From Firmicutes bacterium UBA4996 (GTDB lineage: Bacteria; Bacillota; Limnochordia; Darwinibacteriales; Darwinibacteriaceae), in the NCBI GenBank assembly GCA_002396805.1, contig DGYW01000015.1:1-19493 (forward strand): 19,493 nt of DNA. The letters are read 5' to 3'. The notes beneath the pieces were generated by a model. That model saw nothing but the letters and a program-made list of their open reading frames with translations. It was not told the origin of the DNA and made no database searches. A program made the position numbers and the translations under genes. Positions 14,581 through 19,493 of this stretch are shown here, one piece after another (position 1 is the first letter of the stretch; every line of letters starts with the position of its first letter).

Positions 14581-14605
14581 TCACCTAAGCATGATCTAGT
14601 ACAAC

Positions 14606-16438
14606 TTACTTCTGCACTTTGTAGACCGTATAGAAATCGTAGTTGGCACTATAGGCTGGGCTATAGACGAAGCCTTGGACCCAATCGCGCATAACGCGGT
14701 GAGTTGTGGCTTCCATAAACGGCATGCCTACAGCCAGGTCAACATAACGTTTTTGCAACTCATAATAAATTGCTTCGCGTTCGACCGGATCAGTAGCCTT
14801 AATGCCTGCGTCCACAAGCTCGTCAAACTCCGCTTTAGCCAAATCAATTAACCCTTGGCCACAATAGCCGGCAAAGGTCCCGGTAGAGTGCATGAATGGA
14901 ACTGCGAAGTTGTGGGTATCGGGGAAGTCCATAAGCCACCCCATGACAAAAACTGGCAAGGAGGCAGAGCGTAGTTTGTCGAGTACCGTAGCCCATTCAA
15001 GGCCAATTACATTAACCTTGAACTTTGGATTGATACTTTCGATGTTGAATTCTAGGATTTCCAGAGCAGTCTTCCGGGTGTTGTTACCAGTGTTGTAAAC
15101 AATACCTACTTCGAAACCCTTCTCCCAAAGCTCACCACCAAAAGCTTTCTTGAAATGCTCTTCAGCTTTTGTCAAGTCATGGGTGTAGTATTCCTGGTCT
15201 GGATTGACGTAGGGCAGACTTTGCGGAATTGGTCCTTTGGGAGTTACGCCGGCACCGTGGGCAACTTCTTCGAGGAAGGCTTGGTAGTCAAAAGAATAGT
15301 TGAAAGCTTTTCGCACATCTACATCGGCGAAAAAATCGCTAGGAATACCCTTGCCATCCAACTTACCGCTACCGACTAAATCCTCATTACCTTGGACAGG
15401 AATGGTAAAGCTATAAAACAACACCGTATTGGTGATCTGTGGTAAACCTTCCACAACTTTCACATCCGGAAGGAGACGGGTTTGAGGAAGATCTTCCTGA
15501 CCTACATAGATAGCGTCAGCATCCCCCGCGCGCAGCATCAACTGCCGAGTGCTCAGCTCGGAGATATACTTGATAAAAGCGGTCTTAATCTTGGCAGGTC
15601 CCTGCCAATAGTCATCAAATCTACTCAATATTACTTGACCACCGCTCTTATCCCAAACCGTCAACTTGAACGGTCCAGTACCATTAGCCCTCTCGTAAGC
15701 AGTCATCTCTTCGACCGCGACGTCATACCAGTTGCTCCAGGTCTCTGGATTACCATCCCAGGCACCATTGGCAACCATCCAGTCTTTGTTGAGAATAGAG
15801 GCCCAAGAACCGCCCTTGGTAAGGATGTTAATGAATGGTGGATACGCATCAACTAGGTGGAAAACGAGATCATCACCATCCACTTCAATGGTTGCAGCAA
15901 CTAGATCGTGAGCTTTGCGCAAGATGGCTGGATCCACCTCACTAATCTCAGCAAAATCACCTGAGCCACCAGCCATTTCAATCACTTCAGCCATGGTCTG
16001 GACACCTAAAAGGGGCTCGAAGAACATCCACATGGGACCACCGGCTGTATCAGCTAGCATACCGCGAATAAAGCTGTACCTGACGTCTTCAGGGGTGAGC
16101 TCAGCGCCGTTATGGAATTTGACGCCTTTACGTATCGGCACCCTAATGGTGCGTCCATCGACGGACATGAGACCATTTGCAACCGTAGGAACTGCTGTGG
16201 CGATCTGAGGACCAATTTCGTCTAGGTTGCCTCCAACATACTCAAATAGGTTGTCGTAGACTTGATGGATGACTTCACCGCTGGCCGTATCGTAGGCGGC
16301 CGCCGGATCCAGCGTATGAGGTCCTCCCGCTCCTCCCACATAAACAAAGGTATCGGGATCAAACGGTGCTGCAAAAACAGAAGCTGACGAACTCACAACG
16401 AGCAACACAACGAGCAAAACCAAAGACTTCGTTTTCAT
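14606..16438 (-). CDS. Peptide/nickel-type ABC transporter substrate-binding protein (family 5)
   Basis: Predicted 610 aa exported binding protein. The signal peptide is MKTKS, a long hydrophobic core and a likely cut at VFA-APF (residue 24), with no lipobox cysteine. The mature domain shows family 5 landmarks: HTLDPAAAYDTASGEVIHQV near the start, YDNLFEY, the IRKGVKFHNGAELTPEDVRY segment, an ANGTGPFKL strand and the C-terminal MPFMEATTHRVMRDWVQGF. It is longer than DppA/OppA (about 510-540 aa). The start ATG at 16438 follows GGAGGA at five bases; the longer frame lacks a good site. It is the third gene of the operon, after both ATPases. Peptides are the default substrate; other family 5 ligands are possible. 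Confidence 0.93.
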   Translation of the reverse strand: MKTKSLVLLVVLLVVSSSASVFAAPFDPDTFVYVGGAGGPHTLDPAAAYDTASGEVIHQVYDNLFEYVGGNLDEIGPQIATAVPTVANGLMSVDGRTIRVPIRKGVKFHNGAELTPEDVRYSFIRGMLADTAGGPMWMFFEPLLGVQTMAEVIEMAGGSGDFAEISEVDPAILRKAHDLVAATIEVDGDDLVFHLVDAYPPFINILTKGGSWASILNKDWMVANGAWDGNPETWSNWYDVAVEEMTAYERANGTGPFKLTVWDKSGGQVILSRFDDYWQGPAKIKTAFIKYISELSTRQLMLRAGDADAIYVGQEDLPQTRLLPDVKVVEGLPQITNTVLFYSFTIPVQGNEDLVGSGKLDGKGIPSDFFADVDVRKAFNYSFDYQAFLEEVAHGAGVTPKGPIPQSLPYVNPDQEYYTHDLTKAEEHFKKAFGGELWEKGFEVGIVYNTGNNTRKTALEILEFNIESINPKFKVNVIGLEWATVLDKLRSASLPVFVMGWLMDFPDTHNFAVPFMHSTGTFAGYCGQGLIDLAKAEFDELVDAGIKATDPVEREAIYYELQKRYVDLAVGMPFMEATTHRVMRDWVQGFVYSPAYSANYDFYTVYKVQK

Positions 16439-16513
16439 GCTTTTCCTCCATTTCTCTTTTTTATTGCCCATACGGCATTTATGGCTGTAACTTGCCCTTG
16501 CTTAAGTTAGCAC

Positions 16514-17554
16514 TTAGGCAGTCTCCTTGGGGGAAACACCGGTCAAGTTTAGCTCTTTGGCAAAGTGACAAGCCACTAGATGCCCCGTTTCACCAAGTGC
16601 CATTAACTCCGGGCTAACTTGGTGACAGAGCTCCTTAGCATAGCGACAGCGAGGGTGAAAATAACAACCTGAAGGCGGATCTGCCGGACTTGGCACATCA
16701 CCCTTAAGAATAATTTGTTCGCCCTCCATGTCAGGATTTGGTTCGGGAATTGCGGAAAGCAAAGCTTCTGTATACGGATGAGCAGGATGGATGAAAAGCT
16801 CATCCACCTCGGACAGCTCCACAATTCTACCTAAATACATAACTGCCACCCGGTCACTGATATGCTGAACGACTGATAAATCGTGGGCTACAAATAAGTA
16901 TGTAAGGCCGAACTCCTGCTGCAGATCGTCGAGTAAGTTGAGGACCTGTGCTTGAACCGAAACGTCCAGAGCAGAAACGGGCTCATCACAAACAACAAGG
17001 GAAGGATTAAGCGCTAAAGCCCGAGCAATACCAATCCTTTGCCTTTGCCCCCCGCTAAACTCGTGGGGAAACCGGTTCATGTGACTAGCACCCAACCCCA
17101 CTGAACTCAACAGTGATTCAACGCGAGTATATCTTTCTCTACGACTTTTCATGCCGTGGGCTAACAAGGGCTCGGCTACAATATCCCGGACTCGCATCCG
17201 TGGATCTAGGGAAGAAAATGGATCCTGGAAAATAATCTGCATTTCACTACGCAGATTACAAATAGTCTTTGGGTTGACCTCCACCCATTGTCCACCCAGT
17301 TTGAGCCGAATAAATCCGGCGGTAGGTTGAATTAAGTGCATGATACTAAGCCCTACAGTAGTCTTCCCGCAACCACTTTCGCCCACTATACCCAACGTTT
17401 CACCTTTGCGCACCTGGAAGCTAACACCGTCTACCGCCTTAACAGAGCCTACCGTTTTACGCAATAGTCCCTTGGTGATGGGAAAATATTTTTTGAGTCC
17501 TTCCACATCTAACAGGATTTCGTCTGTTTTGGTCGTTGTCATCTTCAGCAGCAT
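16514..17554 (-). CDS. Peptide/nickel-type ABC transporter ATP-binding protein, OppF/DppF family
   Basis: Predicted 346 aa cytoplasmic ATPase that powers the importer. Walker A is GESGCGKT (58-65), the Q-loop is near Q110, the ABC signature is SGGQRQR (167-173), Walker B ends in D190-E191-P, and the switch histidine is H224. The N-terminal KKYFPITKGLLRKTVG stretch is an OppF hallmark. The C-terminal oligopeptide extension carries C297, C303 and C310, the cysteine cluster that binds an iron-sulfur cluster in some relatives. The start is ambiguous: the ATG at 17554 lies directly against GGAAAGGG, whereas the ATG four codons later (17542) is about 12 bases from it. The gene is 16 bases after its partner ATPase. 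Confidence 0.95.
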   Translation of the reverse strand: MLLKMTTTKTDEILLDVEGLKKYFPITKGLLRKTVGSVKAVDGVSFQVRKGETLGIVGESGCGKTTVGLSIMHLIQPTAGFIRLKLGGQWVEVNPKTICNLRSEMQIIFQDPFSSLDPRMRVRDIVAEPLLAHGMKSRRERYTRVESLLSSVGLGASHMNRFPHEFSGGQRQRIGIARALALNPSLVVCDEPVSALDVSVQAQVLNLLDDLQQEFGLTYLFVAHDLSVVQHISDRVAVMYLGRIVELSEVDELFIHPAHPYTEALLSAIPEPNPDMEGEQIILKGDVPSPADPPSGCYFHPRCRYAKELCHQVSPELMALGETGHLVACHFAKELNLTGVSPKETA

Positions 17555-17570
17555 CCCTTTCCGTCATACT

Positions 17571-18629
17571 CTATTCTGACTGGAACCGCCAGCAACGAAC
17601 TAGGTGATTGTCCCCAATACTAGTCATGGGTGGATCTTGAAGACATTTGTCCATGGCCATGGGGCAGCGTTCTCGAAAGCTACAACCAGATGGCATATCC
17701 CGAGGATCCGGGACAACGCCCTTGATCGGCTGTAACCGTTTTTTGCGGGCGCACAATTTCGGTATGGAATTCAACAGTCCTACTGTATAAGGATGTGCGG
17801 CCTTATGAAAAAGCTTCCGGACATCGGTATACTCCACAATCTTACCCATATACATCACGGCCACCTCATCGCACATACGGCTCACCACCCCAAGGTTATG
17901 GGTGATCATCATAATGGACATCTTATATTGATCCTGCAGGCGACGCATTAGATCAAGAATTTGGGCCTGAATCGTCACATCCAGGGCTGTTGTTGGTTCG
18001 TCAGCAATTAAGAGGGTCGGATTACAGGATAAGGCCATGGCGATCATGGCTCTTTGCCGCATTCCGCCACTCATCTGGTAGGGGTACTCCCTAACACGCT
18101 GTGCGGGGCTGGGAATTCCCACATTGGCCAGAAGGTCTTCCGCCATTTTCCAGGCCTGCTTCTCCGTGACATTCTGGTGAAGTATAATAGCTTCTACGAT
18201 TTGATAGCCTACGGTGTAAACCGGATTCAGAGATGTCATTGGTTCTTGAAAAATCATGGCGATTTCGTTTCCGCGAACTTTGCGCATTAGGGATCCAGTA
18301 GGATTCTGCTGAGCTAAATCAAGGACACCTTTGTCCCGATGCCGAAACAAAATTTGGCCAGAATAAATCTGGCCGTGGGGTTTGGGCAACAATTGCATAA
18401 TCGACAGGGCGGTAATGCTTTTTCCGCATCCACTCTCTCCCACTACCCCGAGTACCTTTTCTTTCTGAACATTAAAAGATACTCCGTTCACGGCTTTAAC
18501 TAAACCTTCGTCGGTAGAAAAATAGGTGTGCAATTCTCTAACACCCAGGAGAATATCCTGACCCAACTCCAGATCCGTCTGTAGGCTAGCGCCCATGGCT
18601 CCCACTACGGTCAGTGCGGAATTGTTCAT
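17571..18629 (-). CDS. Peptide/nickel-type ABC transporter ATP-binding protein, OppD/DppD family
   Basis: Predicted 352 aa cytoplasmic ATPase, partner of the OppF-like subunit. Walker A is GESGCGKS (64-71), Q-loop near Q128, signature MSGGMRQR (about 186-193), Walker B LLIADEPTTALD with D210-E211, and switch histidine H244. The C-terminal extension has GCSFRERCPMAMDKC, again the cysteine cluster of the family. About 25 residues precede the usual N-terminus. The start is the ATG at 18629, seven bases after GGAGGT; a TTG five codons upstream lies on that site and is rejected. First gene of the operon; no strong promoter was recognised in the 200-base divergent gap upstream. Confidence 0.95.
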   Translation of the reverse strand: MNNSALTVVGAMGASLQTDLELGQDILLGVRELHTYFSTDEGLVKAVNGVSFNVQKEKVLGVVGESGCGKSITALSIMQLLPKPHGQIYSGQILFRHRDKGVLDLAQQNPTGSLMRKVRGNEIAMIFQEPMTSLNPVYTVGYQIVEAIILHQNVTEKQAWKMAEDLLANVGIPSPAQRVREYPYQMSGGMRQRAMIAMALSCNPTLLIADEPTTALDVTIQAQILDLMRRLQDQYKMSIMMITHNLGVVSRMCDEVAVMYMGKIVEYTDVRKLFHKAAHPYTVGLLNSIPKLCARKKRLQPIKGVVPDPRDMPSGCSFRERCPMAMDKCLQDPPMTSIGDNHLVRCWRFQSE

Positions 18630-18831
18630 AATCGCAACCTCCAATGTAGCGGGCGAAACCCACTTTTCCCTACCCGCATTCTCAAACTACCAAAACCAAC
18701 TCCGCTTTCCTCTATAACAAAAAAGCATTTCACAGATATAGTGCCGTTAGCGCCAGCAAAGAACTGGTTTGATTAATGCGAATGATAAGGATATAATAAT
18801 GATAGAATAATTTATACGGGAGGTGTTGTTG
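18630..18831. other. Divergent region between the peptide importer and the toxin-antitoxin pair
   Basis: About 200 bases. The plus strand holds a clear promoter for the antitoxin gene (18769-18797). The minus strand should hold the peptide-operon promoter. The best candidate is TATATC (complement of 18735-18740), 17 bases from TTCTTT (complement of 18758-18763), but its -35 is poor. No ORF or hairpin of note. Confidence 0.4.
18769..18797 (+). promoter_or_regulatory. Sigma-A promoter of the toxin-antitoxin operon
   Basis: TTGATT (18769-18774) and a perfect TATAAT (18792-18797) are separated by 17 bases. Transcription would start near 18804, about 28 bases before the antitoxin ATG. A direct repeat AATGATA flanks the -10 (18781-18787 and 18798-18804) and may be where the antitoxin or complex binds to autoregulate; that is inference. 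Confidence 0.78.
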
Positions 18832-19101
18832 ATGATTATTAAGTCTTCTACTAACCTGCGCAACAATTATGGAGCCATTTCTAAGCTCGCACATGAGGTG
18901 CAGGAGCCCATCTATATTACGAAAAATGGCGAAGGCGATCTGGTCGTGATGAGCATAGACGCTTTTGAGAGGCGTGAGGAAACTTTCCGGCTACGGGCGA
19001 AGCTGGAGCTTGCAGAAACATCGCGTATAGCGGGAGACCAAACGTACACCCTGGAGCAATCGCGGTTACGGCTAAACGAGATCTATGAACGGAAAGTATG
19101 A
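18832..19101 (+). CDS. Type II toxin-antitoxin system antitoxin, Phd/YefM family
   Basis: Predicted 89 aa DNA-binding antitoxin. The N-terminal half matches Phd/YefM: IIKSSTNLRNNYGAISKLAH, then PIYITKNGEGDLVVMSIDAFE, a dimeric DNA-binding fold. The C-terminal half (about 50-89) is charged, helical and would wrap the toxin. The start is the ATG at 18832, eight bases after GGAGG; upstream GTG and TTG codons overlap or crowd that site. It overlaps the toxin gene by 17 bases, which is typical of such pairs and supports coupled translation. Confidence 0.93.
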   Translation: MIIKSSTNLRNNYGAISKLAHEVQEPIYITKNGEGDLVVMSIDAFERREETFRLRAKLELAETSRIAGDQTYTLEQSRLRLNEIYERKV

Positions 19102-19420
19102 GCTAATATTGCTCGCACCTGCCCAGCGTGAGCTTGAGGAAATAGCCCTTGTCCATCTTGAATTAGTAGGACCAGATTCTGCGCGTAAAGTAATAGACCG
19201 AATTTATTCCGCTCTTGAGAAGTTGCAAACTCATCCAAATCTAGGAATTGCGTGCCGGGATAGGCAACTTGCCTCTCAGGGCTTCCGAATGTTGATTTGT
19301 GGTCATTATCTGTGTTTTTACCGACTGATCGCGGACACCGTATTTATCTATCATGTTGTAGATGGGCGCTCGGATTATCCCACATTGCTACGGGACATGA
19401 GAAAAGTCGACCTGACATAA
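19085..19420 (+). CDS. Type II toxin-antitoxin system toxin, RelE/ParE family
   Basis: Predicted 111 aa toxin. The fold is recognisable from YELILLAPAQRELEEIALVHLE at the N-terminus, a helix pair, then the RMLICGHYLCFYRLIADTVF core and the VVDGRSDYPTLL ending, all typical of the RelE/ParE superfamily. RelE-type members cut mRNA on the ribosome and ParE-type members poison gyrase; the sequence here does not settle which. The extended alpha-helical N-terminus with PDSARKVIDRIYSALEKL and the VVDGRSDY motif fits the general RelE/ParE (ParE_toxin) group. The start ATG at 19085 lies inside the antitoxin gene and has only a weak site, so it depends on coupling. Confidence 0.9.
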   Translation: MNGKYELILLAPAQRELEEIALVHLELVGPDSARKVIDRIYSALEKLQTHPNLGIACRDRQLASQGFRMLICGHYLCFYRLIADTVFIYHVVDGRSDYPTLLRDMRKVDLT

Positions 19421-19421
19421 C

Positions 19422-19460
19422 AAAAAAAGCGCCTCTAATGATTGTTCATTAGAAACGCTT
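19422..19460 (-). terminator. Terminator after the right-edge tRNA gene (repeat copy 2)
   Basis: On the minus strand AAGCGTTTCTAATG pairs along all 14 positions (two G-U) with CATTAGAGGCGCTT around a six-base loop and runs into seven U (19428-19422). It begins 13 bases after the tRNA CCA end, so it should terminate that tRNA transcript. On the plus strand two pairs become C-A mismatches, but it may still weakly end the toxin transcript. The left arm on the plus strand, AAAAAGCGCCTCTAATG, is identical in the copy at 3424-3461. Confidence 0.85.
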
Positions 19461-19473
19461 CTTGATTTTAAAG

Positions 19474-19493
19474 TGGCGCGCCCGACAGGATTC
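19474..19493 (-). tRNA. 3' end of a tRNA gene, probably tRNA-Arg (partial, cut by window edge)
   Basis: The minus strand reads GAATCCTGTCGGGCGCGCCA from the window edge. This parses as the end of a T-loop (GAAT), the T-stem 3' strand (CCTGT), a seven-base acceptor strand (CGGGCGC), discriminator G and an encoded CCA (19476-19474). The matching 5' acceptor strand would be GCGCCCG, which with discriminator G is the pattern of Firmicutes tRNA-Arg(ACG)-type genes. A terminator follows at once. The anticodon lies outside the window, so the Arg identity is a recalled match, not a proof. Confidence 0.78.

Noticed and set aside
12557..18754. Shared 11-base string CCGTTAGCGCC near 12557 and 18744
   Set aside because: It is short, sits in unrelated contexts (terminator arm and divergent gap), and has no flanking similarity; chance is sufficient.
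19475..19482. GGCGCGCC palindrome at the right edge
   Set aside because: It is explained by the acceptor end of the tRNA gene and is not an independent signal.

Overview
The window reads as a chromosomal stretch of a Bacillota (Firmicutes) anaerobe-type genome of moderate GC. The signs are strong GGAGG ribosome binding sites, frequent GTG and TTG starts, sigma-A type promoters with 17-base spacers, and a nicotinamidase and peptide/sugar ABC genes of Firmicutes type. All three binding proteins carry a cleavable signal peptide with no lipobox cysteine. That is unusual for a one-membrane Gram-positive and points, as an inference, to an outer-membrane-bearing lineage such as Limnochordia or Halanaerobiales.

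Layout. Bases 54-1919 (minus) encode a dCache chemoreceptor with a sigma-28-like promoter. Bases 2045-2548 and 2822-3244 (both minus) encode a small secreted protein and a membrane-anchored zinc-ribbon protein, neither of known function. Bases 3466-5837 (minus) form a three-gene unit: a PAS-GGDEF diguanylate cyclase, a TspO-like membrane protein and a nicotinamidase. It starts at a near-consensus promoter and ends at a clear terminator. Bases 5918-9056 (minus) are a sugar-type (CUT1) ABC importer: binding protein and two permeases, no ATPase. Divergent from it, 9414-12541 (plus) is a ugpBAE-like glycerol-3-phosphate importer, also without its ATPase, ending in a strong terminator. Bases 12612-18629 (minus) are a complete peptide/nickel-type ABC importer in the order ATPase-ATPase-binding protein-permease-permease. 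Bases 18832-19420 (plus) are a YefM/RelE-type toxin-antitoxin pair with its own promoter. The right edge (19474-19493, minus) is the 3' end of a tRNA gene, probably tRNA-Arg, followed by its terminator.

How they work together. Most of the window is nutrient capture: an amino-acid-type chemoreceptor, a peptide importer, a sugar-type importer and a glycerol-3-phosphate importer. The two CUT1 importers must borrow an ATPase encoded elsewhere. At all three binding-protein/permease junctions a strong stem-loop without a U-tract follows the binding-protein stop codon. This is the arrangement expected if the cell makes excess binding protein by protecting its mRNA. Both CUT1 permease pairs are joined by a TTGA stop/start overlap. 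No transposase, phage gene, CRISPR array or rRNA was seen.
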